Shown: positions 53,067-62,758, numbered from the stretch's first letter. The stretch: 64,000 bases of DNA from Nitrospirota bacterium (GCA_016222905.1 JACRPZ010000068.1:43614-107613), one strand, 5' to 3'. A program made the numbers and translations. The notes: a model not told the origin generated them from the letters alone.

Positions 53067-55490
53067 TTATTTTTGCGACGTTGCGTCCGGGCCCCATCTC
53101 CAGTTGCGGATCTCCGGCATGTCCTCGCCGTGCTTTTCGATGTATGCCTTGTGATCCATAAGCTTGTCGCGAAGAAACTGTTTGGCATAGGCGGCCCTCG
53201 AATCCAAACCCGGCACACGGTCGATCACGTCGCCTGCTAAATGGAAACGGTCGAGATCATTCAACACAACCATGTCGAAAGGAGTGGTAGTCGTTCCGTT
53301 TTCCTTGTACCCTCGCACATGGAGATTCTTGTGATTAGTCCGGCGATATGCCAGACGATGAATCAACCACGGATAGCCGTGGAAAGCAAATATGATAGGC
53401 TTGTCTCTGGTGAAAAGAACATCAAAATCTTTATCGCTCAACCCGTGGGGATGCTCACTCTGCGGCTGAAGCGTCATCAGGTCCACTACGTTGATGACAC
53501 GTATCTTCAGTTCCGGGAAGTGCTGCCGCAGTATCTCGACGGCAGCCAGCGTCTCAAGAGTGGGTACGTCGCCGCAGCAGGCCATTACCACATCGGTCTC
53601 GCCGCCCTCATCGTTGCTGGCCCATTCCCAGATGCCAAGCCCGGCCGTGCAGTGCTTGACGGCTGCATCCATATCCAGCCATTGAAGCTCCGGCTGTTTG
53701 CCCGCGACGATAACATTGACGTAATTGCGGCTTCGCAGACAGTGGTCTGTGACCGACAGCAGGGTGTTGGCGTCCGGCGGCAGATACACTCGGATGATCT
53801 CCGCCTTCTTGTTCACTACGTGGTCTAAGAAACCAGGGTCTTGATGACTGAATCCATTATGGTCCTGCCTCCAGACGTGCGACGAGAGGAGGTAGTTAAG
53901 TGAGGCGATCGGCCGCCTCCACGGAATGTCGCTTGCCACCTTGAGCCACTTTGCGTGCTGGTTGAACATCGAATCTATGATGTGGATGAAGGCCTCGTAG
54001 CATGAGAAGAAACCATGCCTGCCTGTCAGCAGATAACCTTCAAGCCAGCCTTCGCACTGGTGCTCGCTCAACATCTCCATAACCCGGCCGTCAGGCGCGA
54101 CATGATCGTCAATGGGAATGATCTCAGCGGTTGAGCAGCGGTCCGTAATGTCAAACAGGTTGCCCCAGCGGTTTGACGCGGTTTCATCCGGGCTGAAGAT
54201 TCGGAAGTTGCGCGCCTCAGCGTTGAGCTTGAGCAGATCGCGGATGAACTCTCCCTGGACCCGCGTGCTTTCTGCATCCACGACACCGGGCTTCGGCACC
54301 TTGACCGCATAGTCGCGGAAATCCGGCATCATTAATTCTTTAAGTAGAAGGCCTCCATTCGCATAGGGGTTAGCTCCCATGCGCCGCTCTCCTTTGGGCG
54401 ACAGTTCAGCCAGTTCAGGAATGAGCCTGCCTTTTTTATCAAATAACTCTTCAGGCTTATAACTCTTCATCCATTGTTCCAATATCTTTAAATGTTTGGG
54501 TTTCGCCGTAAAATCTGTAATCGGAACCTGATGCGCTCGAAATGTGCCTTCGATTAGAAGTCCATCAACCACCTTCGGGCAGGTCCAGCCTTTAGGTGTA
54601 CGTAAAATTATCATAGGCCATTGCGGACGTTTCCTGAATCCTTTGGCACGTGCCGTGATCTGAATGCCTTTAATCTCTGCAACGATCGTATCAAGTGCCG
54701 CAGCCAGAAGTTGATGGACTTTCATTGGATCGTCGCCCTCAACGAAATAAGGTTTGTAACCGTACCCCCGGAAGAGCTGGTCCAATTCTTCGTGACTGAT
54801 GCGGCCCAGCACAGTGGGGCCGGCTATCTTGTAGCCGTTCAAGTGAAGGATAGGCAGCACAGCGCCATCGGTGACAGGATTCAGAAATTTATTGGAGTGC
54901 CAACTGGTGGCCAGCGGCCCGGTTTCCGCCTCGCCGTCGCCGACCACGCAGGCAACAAGCAAGTCGGGATTATCGAATGCAGCGCCGTACGCGTGAGACA
55001 AAGAATAGCCGAGTTCGCCGCCTTCATGAATGGAACCCGGTGTTTCCGCTGCCACATGACTGGGTATGCCGCCGGGAAAAGAGAATTGGGTGAAGAGCTT
55101 CTTCAGGCCCTGCTCGTCCTGCGATATTTCCGGATACAATTCGCTGTAGGTGCCTTCCAGATACGCGTTGGCAACCAGTCCCGGCCCGCCATGTCCGGGG
55201 CCCGTGATATAAATCATGTTCAGGTCATACTGTTTGATGATCCGGTTGAGATGAACATAGATAAGGTTCAGCCCCGTAGTCGTGCCAAAATGTCCCAGCA
55301 GCCGCGGTTTCACATGTTCCAGTTTTAGCGGTTTCTTCAGCATCGGATTGTCATAGAGGTAGATCTGGCCGACCGACAGGTAGTTGGCGGCGCGCCAATA
55401 GGCGTTCATCTTTCGGAGCATATCGGGCTGCAACGGCTTAGATATTGCCTTCTTTACTATCTTCTTTTTAGACACTCTTTTTGTTTTCAT
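53067..55490 (-). CDS. xfp: Xylulose-5-phosphate/fructose-6-phosphate phosphoketolase
   Basis: An 807-residue thiamine-diphosphate enzyme making acetyl phosphate plus glyceraldehyde 3-phosphate (or erythrose 4-phosphate). Signature stretches: [63 protein letters not shown] and the ThDP motif GDGEAETG. I prefer the ATG at 55490 (GGGAAG upstream) to one 24 bp earlier. It overlaps the end of acetate kinase by 23 bp; together they convert sugar phosphates to acetate and ATP. Confidence 0.93.
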   Translation of the reverse strand: MKTKRVSKKKIVKKAISKPLQPDMLRKMNAYWRAANYLSVGQIYLYDNPMLKKPLKLEHVKPRLLGHFGTTTGLNLIYVHLNRIIKQYDLNMIYITGPGHGGPGLVANAYLEGTYSELYPEISQDEQGLKKLFTQFSFPGGIPSHVAAETPGSIHEGGELGYSLSHAYGAAFDNPDLLVACVVGDGEAETGPLATSWHSNKFLNPVTDGAVLPILHLNGYKIAGPTVLGRISHEELDQLFRGYGYKPYFVEGDDPMKVHQLLAAALDTIVAEIKGIQITARAKGFRKRPQWPMIILRTPKGWTCPKVVDGLLIEGTFRAHQVPITDFTAKPKHLKILEQWMKSYKPEELFDKKGRLIPELAELSPKGERRMGANPYANGGLLLKELMMPDFRDYAVKVPKPGVVDAESTRVQGEFIRDLLKLNAEARNFRIFSPDETASNRWGNLFDITDRCSTAEIIPIDDHVAPDGRVMEMLSEHQCEGWLEGYLLTGRHGFFSCYEAFIHIIDSMFNQHAKWLKVASDIPWRRPIASLNYLLSSHVWRQDHNGFSHQDPGFLDHVVNKKAEIIRVYLPPDANTLLSVTDHCLRSRNYVNVIVAGKQPELQWLDMDAAVKHCTAGLGIWEWASNDEGGETDVVMACCGDVPTLETLAAVEILRQHFPELKIRVINVVDLMTLQPQSEHPHGLSDKDFDVLFTRDKPIIFAFHGYPWLIHRLAYRRTNHKNLHVRGYKENGTTTTPFDMVVLNDLDRFHLAGDVIDRVPGLDSRAAYAKQFLRDKLMDHKAYIEKHGEDMPEIRNWRWGPDATSQK

Positions 55491-56706
55491 GATCATCTTC
55501 CCTTTCATGCGCAAGACCCAAAATGCCGCAGACCGTTTTAGTTATCATCAACTCCTCGTCTGTATGAATTACACGGACAATGACCCGGCTGCTTTCTGTG
55601 GAAATAATAGCATCATTGTCAGCGTTTTGTTTTTCTTCGAGTTCAATACCCAAAAATTCAAGTCCTTCGCATATCCGTGCCCGGACTTCCGCAGCGTTCT
55701 CCCCGATACCGCCGGAGAAGACCAGCGTATCCAGTCCTCTGAGCGCCGCGGCAAATGCCCCGATCCATTTTTTGGCCTGATAGCAGAATAGAGCGATTGC
55801 TTCAGCGGCGCGCACATCGGCCGCCTGGCGCTCGAGCAGATCGCGCATGTCGGAACTGGTTTCAGAAACACCGAGCAGTCCGGATTCATGATTGATGAGA
55901 TTGTTAAATTGTTCGGGTGATAAATTTTCAGTTTGCATTAAGTACCACGCCACTCCGGGATCTAGGTCCCCCGTCCGTGTTCCCATCGGCAACCCGCCGG
56001 CAGGAGTGAACCCCATACTGGTGTCAATGCTTTTACCGTCATGAACAGCAGCCATACTTGCCCCGTTGCCAAGGTGTGCCAGGATCACTCGGCCGTGGGC
56101 TGCTTTTGTGCCTGCGACACGTGCGAGTTCTTCCATAAGATACGTATAGGACAGGCCATGGAAACCATATCGCTGGATTCCAATCGCGTCAAAGCGGCGA
56201 GGGATAGGCAGAAGCCTGGCTACGCGCGGCATGGCGCTGTGAAATGCCGTGTCAAAGCAGGCTACCTGAGGCAGTTGCGGATGACGCTGCAAAAACGCCT
56301 CGATCAGTTCAATCTCGCGGGGCAGATGCTCCGGGTCGTACGAACTGATGCGGTGCAGTTCATCAAGCAATTCCTTGGTGACAAGTTCGGAAGCGGTGTA
56401 TTTCATTCCGTGGACTACTCGGTGTCCAACGGCCTTGAGAGAAGCGAGGCCGATCCGCTCCTCTAACCAGTCAATTAGAAAATTCGCCGCAGACCGGTGA
56501 TCTGAAGATGTAATACTCCGGCACTCCTGCTGATTTTTAGTCAGGTCGTTGAAAGTCAGATTTGTACCGGGCAAGCCGATTCGGTCAACTTTCCCATAAA
56601 GCCTTCGCTCCAGCAGTTCTCCTGTACGGTACAGTGCGAACTTGATGCTCGACGAACCGCCGTTGATCGTTAAAATGCTTTCTGTCAATTGTTCGGTTTG
56701 TTTCAT
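55468..56706 (-). CDS. ackA: Acetate kinase
   Basis: A 412-residue kinase: [13 protein letters not shown] at the N-terminus, [42 protein letters not shown] and FSGGIGENA. It interconverts acetyl phosphate and acetate with ADP/ATP. It overlaps xfp, and its ATGA start overlaps the stop of a headless upstream frame. The long N-terminal Asp/Glu/Arg region is normal for the group found next to phosphoketolase. Confidence 0.93.
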   Translation of the reverse strand: MKQTEQLTESILTINGGSSSIKFALYRTGELLERRLYGKVDRIGLPGTNLTFNDLTKNQQECRSITSSDHRSAANFLIDWLEERIGLASLKAVGHRVVHGMKYTASELVTKELLDELHRISSYDPEHLPREIELIEAFLQRHPQLPQVACFDTAFHSAMPRVARLLPIPRRFDAIGIQRYGFHGLSYTYLMEELARVAGTKAAHGRVILAHLGNGASMAAVHDGKSIDTSMGFTPAGGLPMGTRTGDLDPGVAWYLMQTENLSPEQFNNLINHESGLLGVSETSSDMRDLLERQAADVRAAEAIALFCYQAKKWIGAFAAALRGLDTLVFSGGIGENAAEVRARICEGLEFLGIELEEKQNADNDAIISTESSRVIVRVIHTDEELMITKTVCGILGLAHEREDDHENKKSV

Positions 56707-56846
56707 TCCTCTGACTTTTTCCGCTGAACCTCTGATACTTTTGGCTCTTTACGCGATTCTTCACGGTTGTATTGCTGCAGCAGAGCTTTCAGTTCAGGAA
56801 TATCAAAAGCCTGCTGATTATTTATCCAGTACTTCTCGTGTCTTTT
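56703..56846 (-). pseudogene. Headless coding remnant ending on the ackA start codon
   Basis: A start-less frame encodes NNQQAFDIPELKALLQQY and [14 protein letters not shown], ending in TGA that shares ATGA with the ackA start. The 4 bp overlap is typical of coupled genes, so ackA once followed a longer gene whose front was replaced by the response-regulator fragment upstream. Family not recognised. Confidence 0.4.
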
Positions 56847-57267
56847 TTAAAAGGTCCTTCGGTGATACGGGTTTCATGATAAAATTAAATCCTTCTTTAA
56901 GCATATTATCTTTATCTATCCTGTCCGCAGTGTACCCGCTGGAAAAGAGCGTTTTCATGTCGGGCCTTAATTTGATTATTTCATCGTACGCCTCTTTACC
57001 GCTTTTTTTAGGCATTATCAGATCAAGCATAACAAGTTGAATTTTATCTTTGTTCTCCATAAACTTTTTTATTGCATCCTCTCCATCTTCAGCGAGGATT
57101 ACTTTATAACCATATGCCTCAAGTACAATTGAAAAGAGTTTTCTTATTGCAGTGTCATCCTCGGCAACAAGAATCGTCTCGTCTCCACGCGCGGGAAGAG
57201 CCTCAGTTGCAGTTTTAACAATGCCTTCTTCCGTTGATTTGATTGCAATACGCCTGCCGTTTTGCAT
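56818..57267 (-). CDS. Stand-alone receiver (REC) domain, probably remnant of a hybrid histidine kinase
   Basis: A 149-residue protein: TILVAEDDTAIRKL (acidic pocket), phospho-accepting Asp in VMLDLIMPKKSGKEA, FSSGYTADRI and the Lys in FIMKPVSP. The linker before it (TATEALPARGDE) and the sequence type match the C-terminal receiver of hybrid kinases. The start lies within another gene fragment and is uncertain. It may be a functional single-domain receiver or a leftover. Confidence 0.6.
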   Translation of the reverse strand: MQNGRRIAIKSTEEGIVKTATEALPARGDETILVAEDDTAIRKLFSIVLEAYGYKVILAEDGEDAIKKFMENKDKIQLVMLDLIMPKKSGKEAYDEIIKLRPDMKTLFSSGYTADRIDKDNMLKEGFNFIMKPVSPKDLLKKTREVLDK

Positions 57268-57511
57268 ACTCTTCCTGCTCTTTAAGATTGAAAATCAGTT
57301 CATACGCGCCTTCATGTATCCTTTTTGAGATAGAGAACCCTCTCTCCTCAAAGACCTTTCCGTCTGGTGTGAGGAACCACCGTCCGACCCCGACAATCCG
57401 CTCCTCTTTTCCTTCACCCGTAAGCGACACATATGCGTAAGCATCAGGAGGGTTTATCACAGTGAAATAATCGAGTTCATGATCGCTGATATAGGCCTGC
57501 AGTATCTTCAG
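57215..57511 (-). pseudogene. GNAT-like acetyltransferase fragment
   Basis: The frame from 57511 encodes LQAYISDHELDYFTVINPPD, then EERIVGVGRWFLTPDGKVFE, which resembles the start of GNAT domains (as in acetyl-CoA hydrolase/GNAT fusions: VGRYxLxP). It then turns into unrelated sequence and stops. There is no start codon at the beginning, and the acetyl-CoA-binding core is missing. Its end overlaps the receiver fragment. Confidence 0.45.
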
Positions 57512-57619
57512 TCATGATTTATCCCTGTTTCTCTTTATAATGTCTTGATGTGCCAACCTTCTCTGACAAGGCGATGTCGTGGAGCGAGTCGCTCCATTCA
57601 TTCAGCCAACGATAACAAG

Positions 57620-58249
57620 CTATTTTTTGAACTTATCAGGGAACTGTTTGACAATACCATCAGTGAGTGTGTCGGCGAACATCAGCATGTGCGTGTGTCC
57701 CTTTTCGTAAGCCTTGATGTCAGATGGCCAGTCCTTCTTAAGCCTGGACACAACCTCCTGGGTCGTGTATTCGAGATGCTTGTAAAGCATATCTTCAAGG
57801 TCCTTTTTGGGCCAGTTGGGATTTGCACCGCTTAAGAAGACCGCAATATCATCGGCATTTGCGTACCACTTCTTGTTCGCCTTTGTCAGCTCCTCATCAT
57901 TTCCGGCTTTGGCTGCTTTTACGACCTCAGTGGCAACCATTATATGGTCCCTGAGCAGGACAGTCAATTTCTTCCCTGCATCGTCCCCGTAAACTGGCTT
58001 TATTGCATCCCCGATATCATCCTGATTCTTCAGTAGCCTCTCCGCAACCTTCCCGGCATCTTCAAGGTCTGCAACGGCGCTGATGATATAGTTTCTTGTC
58101 CATGTTATGTGATCCTCCCAGAGCATCCTCATGTTCATCCTCAGATCAATTGCCGATTTTGAGCAGACCATTGCAGTCTTTGCCTTTCCTTCGGCGACTC
58201 CTGTAAGCGAAACAATCGACGCGGTTGCAAATACGACGATAAATAACAA
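57620..58249 (-). CDS. Exported helical-bundle protein of unknown function (start possibly frameshifted)
   Basis: About 209 residues after an export signal (VVFATASIVSLTGVAEGKA). The mature part is helical with repeated His/Trp patterns (LRMNMRMLWEDHITWTRNYI, LLRDHIMVAT, LYKHLEYTT, YEKGHTHMLMFADTL), suggesting two related four-helix units able to bind metal. Odd: a strong ribosome-binding site and ATG at 58274-58272 are one base out of frame with this protein. Removing one A of an AAAA run would join them (MKECPLVLLLF...). A TTG at 58249 is the in-frame alternative. Confidence 0.6.
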   Translation of the reverse strand: MLFIVVFATASIVSLTGVAEGKAKTAMVCSKSAIDLRMNMRMLWEDHITWTRNYIISAVADLEDAGKVAERLLKNQDDIGDAIKPVYGDDAGKKLTVLLRDHIMVATEVVKAAKAGNDEELTKANKKWYANADDIAVFLSGANPNWPKKDLEDMLYKHLEYTTQEVVSRLKKDWPSDIKAYEKGHTHMLMFADTLTDGIVKQFPDKFKK

Positions 58250-58359
58250 TAAAACTAATGGGCATTCTTTTCATTTTAGTCTCCTTTCACATAACTCGTT
58301 GTTATGCTCCAAACACGATCTGACGTTCTTAAGCTTTCTTCATACATCTCAATCTATCA

Positions 58360-58809
58360 TCACCTCCTCACAATAAGTACGGGAATTTTTGTATCTTTGT
58401 GGATTACGCCATAGGTAACGCTGCCGAGCACCGCGGCTGCCAAAGCGCTCTTCCCGTGAGAACCCATAATAATCAGATTTACCTTTGCCCTTAAAGCTTC
58501 TTTCACAATAGCTTCAACAGGATGCCCTGCCGTTATCACAGTTTTTGATTGGACCCCATTTTTATTGCAGAGCTTCTTTATTTCTGCGGTATACCCTTCG
58601 GCAGCCTCTCTCAGATAATCCTCGATAGGTTCTATTAGATGCCTTGAAGTATTCCCGGCGGGAACAGTCTCGCCCGTCAATGAGCGCTTATCAATAATGC
58701 TCAGAGCAATGACCGTGGCATTTAACTGTTTTGCGAGGTCAACCGCATACAGGGCTGCCTTTTGAGCTGCCTTTGACCCGTCTGTCGGAACAAGAATTTT
58801 TGAAATCAT
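58360..58809 (-). CDS. Universal stress protein (UspA)
   Basis: A 149-residue single-domain Usp: ILVPTDGSKAAQKAA at the N-terminus and the ATP-binding GSHGKSALAAAVLGS near the C-terminus. Upstream of the ATG is AAGGAGG. It stands in a minus-strand cluster of stress genes, but with its own ribosome-binding site and about 26 bp from DUF302. Confidence 0.87.
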   Translation of the reverse strand: MISKILVPTDGSKAAQKAALYAVDLAKQLNATVIALSIIDKRSLTGETVPAGNTSRHLIEPIEDYLREAAEGYTAEIKKLCNKNGVQSKTVITAGHPVEAIVKEALRAKVNLIIMGSHGKSALAAAVLGSVTYGVIHKDTKIPVLIVRR

Positions 58810-58835
58810 ATGTCCTCCTTTAAATGCATATTTCT

Positions 58836-59222
58836 TTATACTCTGTCTATAACTGTTTTCAGCTTATTGCTGATTTCAGCAGCAATCTTCTTTAACTCAG
58901 GATTTTCTACGGCCTGCATGGAAGCCAAAGGATCAATGGCTGTGACCTCAACCTGCCCGTCTGAAATCTCCTGCACAATTACGTTGCATGGAAGCATGGT
59001 GCCTATCTTATCTTCTGCCTGCAATGCCTTGTACGCAAACGGGGGGTTACAGGCGCCGAGAATCCTGTAGTTTCTGAATTTGACATCGAGTTTCTTCTTC
59101 AACGTGGCCTTCACGTCTATATCAGTCAGGATGCCGAAGCCTTCTTCTTTCAATTTAACGGTTACCTTTGCTACGGCCTCATCAAAAGAAGCATTTACTG
59201 TTTTGCTGAAGTAATAACTCAT
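58836..59222 (-). CDS. DUF302 protein
   Basis: A 128-residue protein of the DUF302 fold: SKTVNASFDEAVAKV, GFGILTDIDVKATLKKKL, ILGACNPPFAYKAL, GTMLPCNVIVQE and DPLASMQ. Function is unknown; the conserved Cys of GACNP and LPCN may bind metal or heme. I take the ATG at 59222 (MSYYF...), which matches the family start; an in-frame ATG lies 18 bp earlier. Confidence 0.82.
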   Translation of the reverse strand: MSYYFSKTVNASFDEAVAKVTVKLKEEGFGILTDIDVKATLKKKLDVKFRNYRILGACNPPFAYKALQAEDKIGTMLPCNVIVQEISDGQVEVTAIDPLASMQAVENPELKKIAAEISNKLKTVIDRV

Positions 59223-59263
59223 TGTATGCTTGCCTTTCATCTAAACCATAAAATGACATCTAA

Positions 59264-60175
59264 CTATTGGATTGTACCGTCGGACACCATTAGTTTATTT
59301 ATCAGAAGCAGCATATCCTGTAATGTAACACCAGACTTGTTCATTGACGATTGAATAAATTGCGTCATTGCGGTTGCCATCCCGATTGTTCCTGCATCAT
59401 GCGACATCATTGAGCCTCCCATCATGCCGCCACCCATCATTATAGGGGAACTACCCATCATTCCATTCATATGGCCATCAGAAGCGTCATTCATCATGGC
59501 AGTCACCATGCCGGAAGAAAACTGCATTCCTAAATTCTTGGCATATTGTGACATTGCCGCAATACTCATGCCATAATTCTTCATGTTCTGGTCTGCTCCT
59601 GTTCCAGACCCTTGAGCCAATGGATCCATCGGACGCGTATGAAGGATGTCATTTACCAGGAAGTAAATACCTACTGTGGTGTTAGCTGCGGTTATATTTG
59701 CAGAAGTCATACCACCAGACATTCCCTGTGCCATTGTCTGTGCCATGGAAGTCAGAGGAGTCATCTGAACACCGCTCATTGCGGCGCCGGCAGACATCGA
59801 GGGAATAACAGAGGTCATCATATCACTCTGCTGCATAGGCATATTAGTGCCCGTTGCCTCATCCATATAACTTCCGCCTTTCAACTGCAATATGACAGGG
59901 CCGGAATGATCACCCACGGAGATGGAGAAGTTTCCCTGACTGTCTGTATGTCCAGTCCCAATCTGGATGCCCATTGTGCCATTATTAATAGAAAATGCCG
60001 TCATTGTGGCATTGGCTACGGGCCCCTTGACTGCTGTTCCGCTAATGGTCCCCCAGGTCACAGGAGGTATCGAGGTGGTTCCATCACCCCCGCCGCCGCA
60101 ACCGACAAGTATCGTGAAAAAAATCGTCAAAAAAATCAGTGTCAAATTTACAGCATCAATCCTGTTCTTTTTCAT
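59264..60175 (-). CDS. Met-rich lipoprotein with an Ig/transthyretin-like domain
   Basis: A 303-residue lipoprotein: membrane segment then lipobox LVGC (about residue 26) followed by Gly-rich GGGGDG. Residues 42-105 form a carboxypeptidase-regulatory-like beta domain (ISGTAVKGPVANATMTAF, DSQGNFSISVGDHSG). The rest is rich in Met (SDMMTS, MNGMMGSSPIMMGGGMMGG), reminiscent of copper/silver-binding proteins. Function unknown. Confidence 0.7.
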   Translation of the reverse strand: MKKNRIDAVNLTLIFLTIFFTILVGCGGGGDGTTSIPPVTWGTISGTAVKGPVANATMTAFSINNGTMGIQIGTGHTDSQGNFSISVGDHSGPVILQLKGGSYMDEATGTNMPMQQSDMMTSVIPSMSAGAAMSGVQMTPLTSMAQTMAQGMSGGMTSANITAANTTVGIYFLVNDILHTRPMDPLAQGSGTGADQNMKNYGMSIAAMSQYAKNLGMQFSSGMVTAMMNDASDGHMNGMMGSSPIMMGGGMMGGSMMSHDAGTIGMATAMTQFIQSSMNKSGVTLQDMLLLINKLMVSDGTIQ

Positions 60176-60237
60176 CTCAAATCTCCCTATTAGTAAAATA
60201 TATTTTATGCTGTCTTACGTCTCTTGTTTGTTTCTTA

Positions 60238-60816
60238 TTAATGTTTATGCGGATCAGACTTGGCGGGCTCTGCTTTTTTTGGCTCTTTGCTCTCAACTCC
60301 TTTCGACGGAGTTCCGCTCATGTCTTCACCCGCTCCTGTAATACAGCCATATGCCTTTTTCATCTGATCCATCATCTCCATCTGGGACGCCTCGGTTGCT
60401 GTCTTTGGGTCTTTCACGTGTATTTCATGAAGGTCTATTGCCTCTTTGAGCCACTGCTCCGCACATGTAAGTTTGGTCTGAGGATCACCCGTGCCCATCG
60501 TCATATCCATACGCATTGACATCATCTTCTGCATCTTTTCTTTCATCTGTGCCATGTCCTTCATCATCTGCTTTTTCTCAGCAGCCTTAGTCCCCTTCAT
60601 TGTCTTCTCCTGCATATCCATCATATCCATCATCATCTGCATCATTTCCTTCTTGTCGCCCATCATTTCCTTCATCATCGGCTGGCAGTGCTCCGTCATG
60701 TGTTTCATCATCTCTTCATCCATCTTCATGCCATCGTCCATCTGTGCAAAGCTATACCGGCCGGTCAATACCACAACAAAAAAACAACCGATGACGACTA
60801 AAATAAATCTTTTCAT
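60238..60816 (-). CDS. Exported Met-rich helical protein
   Basis: A 192-residue protein with a signal peptide (MKRFILVVIGCFFVVVLTG...SFAQ, about 24 residues). The mature helical region has dense Met, His and acidic residues (MDEEMMKHMTEHCQPMMKEM, QMMMDMMDMQ), then a C-terminal linker with Lys/Pro and HKH. The Met/His pattern suggests periplasmic Cu+ or other metal binding. GGAGG lies before the ATG at 60816; longer starts upstream have no signal peptide at the right place. Confidence 0.7.
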   Translation of the reverse strand: MKRFILVVIGCFFVVVLTGRYSFAQMDDGMKMDEEMMKHMTEHCQPMMKEMMGDKKEMMQMMMDMMDMQEKTMKGTKAAEKKQMMKDMAQMKEKMQKMMSMRMDMTMGTGDPQTKLTCAEQWLKEAIDLHEIHVKDPKTATEASQMEMMDQMKKAYGCITGAGEDMSGTPSKGVESKEPKKAEPAKSDPHKH

Positions 60817-60817
60817 C

Positions 60818-60907
60818 TCAAGCCTCCTTAACATTATTATTTTTATTCTCAGGACCAACCTTCTTGACCTCAAAACTCTTAATCTGATCAAACACCTTCC
60901 ACCCCAT
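60818..60907 (-). CDS. Possible 29-residue small protein before the Met-rich gene
   Basis: ATG 60907 to TGA gives MGWKVFDQIKSFEVKKVGPE and nine more residues. The frame is open further upstream (ETILGASYFLMGWKV), back to the TAA of the preceding gene. Its stop lies 1 bp before the ATG of the Met-rich protein gene, allowing coupling. No family recognised and no ribosome-binding site. Confidence 0.25.
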   Translation of the reverse strand: MGWKVFDQIKSFEVKKVGPENKNNNVKEA

Positions 60908-60967
60908 CAAAAAATACGACGCACCAAGAATGGTTTCATTAGAAATATTTTTTGACCTCTCAGATTT

Positions 60968-61165
60968 TTACTTTCGTTTCATCATAAAAGCGACAACCAC
61001 AACAACAAGGATCACGACAATGATTCCGAAACCCCATCCATAGCCCATTCCCCATCCCCAACCACCACCCATCATGCCGCCGCCTTGATCGGTGTTCATC
61101 TGGGCAAAGCTATAGGTTACAGTCAACATCAGAACCACCAAGCTTATTGACAATATCTTTGTCAT
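60968..61165 (-). CDS. Small Gly/Trp/Met-rich membrane protein
   Basis: 65 residues: signal peptide ending SFAQ (about residue 22), a linker MNTDQGGGMMGGGWGWGMGY and a C-terminal membrane segment with a basic tail (MMKRK). It resembles the N-terminal part of short SHOCT-type envelope proteins but lacks the SHOCT helix. Start at 61165 chosen because of AGAAGGAA upstream and the signal-peptide start. Confidence 0.65.
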   Translation of the reverse strand: MTKILSISLVVLMLTVTYSFAQMNTDQGGGMMGGGWGWGMGYGWGFGIIVVILVVVVVAFMMKRK

Positions 61166-61316
61166 TTTATTCCTTCTTATATTTGCTTCCGCCCATTTTT
61201 CAACAATGAGCGTCATGACGACCATTGCCAATCGCACTTCCCGGGAGTTGGCGATTCTCTGTTTTCATTTCATGTCGCCTTTCTTTCTTGCGAATTTTAT
61301 GTATTCCGATATAACG

Positions 61317-61937
61317 CTACTTTAAATTATCCGCTGCGAAATTCCAGTTGATCAATTTTTCGAGCACAGCGTTGAGATAATCCGCACGTCGATTCTGATA
61401 ATCCAGGTAGTAGGCGTGTTCCCACACGTCGATGGTCAATAACGGCTTTGTGCCCTTGGTCAAAGGTGAATCCGCATTAGCGGTCTTGACCACCTTGAGC
61501 TTATCGCCATCCAGCACGAGCCATGCCCAGCCGCTGCCGAACTGGGTCATTGCCACAGCCGCCAATTCCTTCTTGCATGCGTCCACGGTGCTGAAGGATG
61601 CTTCAATCTTTTGCTTCAGGACGGCGGGCGGTTCCCCTCCACCCTTAGGATTCAAACTATTCCAGTAAAACGTATGGTTCCATATTTGCGCGGCATTATT
61701 AAAGATCACCGTCTTGTCAGCTTTGCCGGCTGTCTCTTTTATGATTTTATCCAACGACAGCTCCGCAAACTCCGTTCCTGCTACCAGTTTATTCAGATTA
61801 TCAAGATATCCCTTGTGATGCTTGCCGTAGTGGAAGCCGATCGTATTTGCGGAGATTACGGGGGCCAGCGCGTTATCTGCGTAAGGCAGAGGCGGTAAGA
61901 GATGCAAAGTTACACGTTCAGTCTTTTCATTGCTCAT
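61317..61937 (-). CDS. Superoxide dismutase, Fe/Mn family
   Basis: A 206-residue enzyme: the metal ligands are His in [10 protein letters not shown], His in IWNHTFYW, Asp and His in [13 protein letters not shown]. It disproportionates superoxide. GGGEPP and [10 protein letters not shown] fit the iron or cambialistic group, but the metal is not certain. Start at 61937 with AAGGAGG upstream; the frame is open further but overlaps the DUF2934 gene. No signal peptide: cytoplasmic. Confidence 0.92.
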   Translation of the reverse strand: MSNEKTERVTLHLLPPLPYADNALAPVISANTIGFHYGKHHKGYLDNLNKLVAGTEFAELSLDKIIKETAGKADKTVIFNNAAQIWNHTFYWNSLNPKGGGEPPAVLKQKIEASFSTVDACKKELAAVAMTQFGSGWAWLVLDGDKLKVVKTANADSPLTKGTKPLLTIDVWEHAYYLDYQNRRADYLNAVLEKLINWNFAADNLK

Positions 61938-61954
61938 TGTTATTCCTCCTTGAT

Positions 61955-62128
61955 TTATGCCCGTTTTTGGGGCTGTTCTTTTTTGGTCGGGACATGTACA
62001 GACTTTTCGGCAATCAGCCAATAATCCAGATCGCGGTCCTGCCTTCGGCCGTCCTTTTCCCATAATTCATAAGCCTTTTTCCTGATACACTCCTCTACAT
62101 CGCCCCTGTAACAATTATGTTCGCCCAT
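61955..62128 (-). CDS. DUF2934 protein (57 aa)
   Basis: [20 protein letters not shown] to [17 protein letters not shown], 57 residues. The [23 protein letters not shown] stretch is the DUF2934 signature, short proteins often found near stress genes. TAGGAGG before the ATG supports expression. It lies 17 bp before the superoxide dismutase start. Function unknown. Confidence 0.75.
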   Translation of the reverse strand: MGEHNCYRGDVEECIRKKAYELWEKDGRRQDRDLDYWLIAEKSVHVPTKKEQPQKRA

Positions 62129-62223
62129 GATAGCCTCCTATGTTGTTTTTTTGATGATTGTGCTGTGAGTATTTTGTTAAAATCTTTTGCATAGTGACCA
62201 GCCATGCCATAAACACAAGTGGC

Positions 62224-62394
62224 CTACGGAACTTCACCTGCAGGCATGGATTCTAACCTGCTGATGAGACCTCTGACGGTCTTTTTCTCGATCTGGACGC
62301 CTTTTTCATCGGCCATCTTCTCAACTTCTTTTTCGTAATGCTGCAGCGCGGTCATTACAGCAACTGCCTCCGTATTAGTTAATTTCAAATCCAT
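62224..62394 (-). CDS. Small acidic/helical protein (56 aa)
   Basis: MDLKLTNTEAVAVMTALQHY then EKEVEKMADEKGVQIEKK and a C-terminal LISRLESMPAGEVP. GGAAGGAG lies before the ATG. Protein-like composition and the ribosome-binding site support a real gene. I do not recognise a family; helical, cytoplasmic by sequence. Confidence 0.6.
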   Translation of the reverse strand: MDLKLTNTEAVAVMTALQHYEKEVEKMADEKGVQIEKKTVRGLISRLESMPAGEVP

Positions 62395-62449
62395 TGTCTT
62401 AGTCTCCTTCCGATGATTTGACCGTCAGTATTAGTGACGTTATCGGATA

Positions 62450-62482
62450 ATAAAAAAATGGGGGGGAGTAATGCCCCCCGGG
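62450..62482 (-). terminator. Rho-independent terminator
   Basis: On the minus strand GGGGGGCATTACTCCCCCC, a stem of six G-C pairs with a 7-base loop, is followed by ATTTTTTTATT. It starts a few bases after the stop of the DUF1059 gene and should end that transcript. Confidence 0.85.
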
Positions 62483-62483
62483 G

Positions 62484-62651
62484 CTACGCAGCCTTGATCA
62501 TACCCTTCAGGTCATTTTCATTGACCTTGATTTCTTTGTGAAATTTCTTTGCATGCTCCAGTCCGATTTCAATCAATTCTTTTTCATCATGACTTCTTAC
62601 CATAAAACCGCACATTGGATCGCATTCAATTTTTTTAAGCTCATTTGTCAT
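62484..62651 (-). CDS. DUF1059-like small protein (55 aa)
   Basis: MTNELKKIECDPMCGFMVRS then HDEKELIEIGLEHAKKFH and a short acidic tail, matching the DUF1059 pattern (two Cys near the N-terminus, SHDEKE, EHAKxxH). AAAGGAGG before the ATG. A strong terminator follows. Function unknown; these are common in archaea and anaerobic bacteria. Confidence 0.75.
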   Translation of the reverse strand: MTNELKKIECDPMCGFMVRSHDEKELIEIGLEHAKKFHKEIKVNENDLKGMIKAA

Positions 62652-62758
62652 TTTTATCACCTCCTTTCTTCAGCCATAAAATTAATGATGCTGCACTTAC
62701 TCCTTATAACCACACTGCCAAAACAGAGAGAAATAAAATGATTGCAAGGGACTCTGGA

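Noticed and set aside
53241..55328. Long plus-strand frames opposite phosphoketolase
   Set aside because: These are shadows of a highly conserved enzyme; their peptides lack any coherent domain.
57581..57595. GGAGCGAGTCGCTCC as a terminator of the exported helical-protein gene
   Set aside because: It is a perfect palindrome but has a one-base centre and no T-run after it, so it cannot form a normal terminator hairpin.
62160..62210. Sigma-54-like sequence upstream of the DUF2934 gene (TGGCTGGTCACTATGC)
   Set aside because: The GG to GC spacing is 13 instead of 12, and the -24 box is poor.
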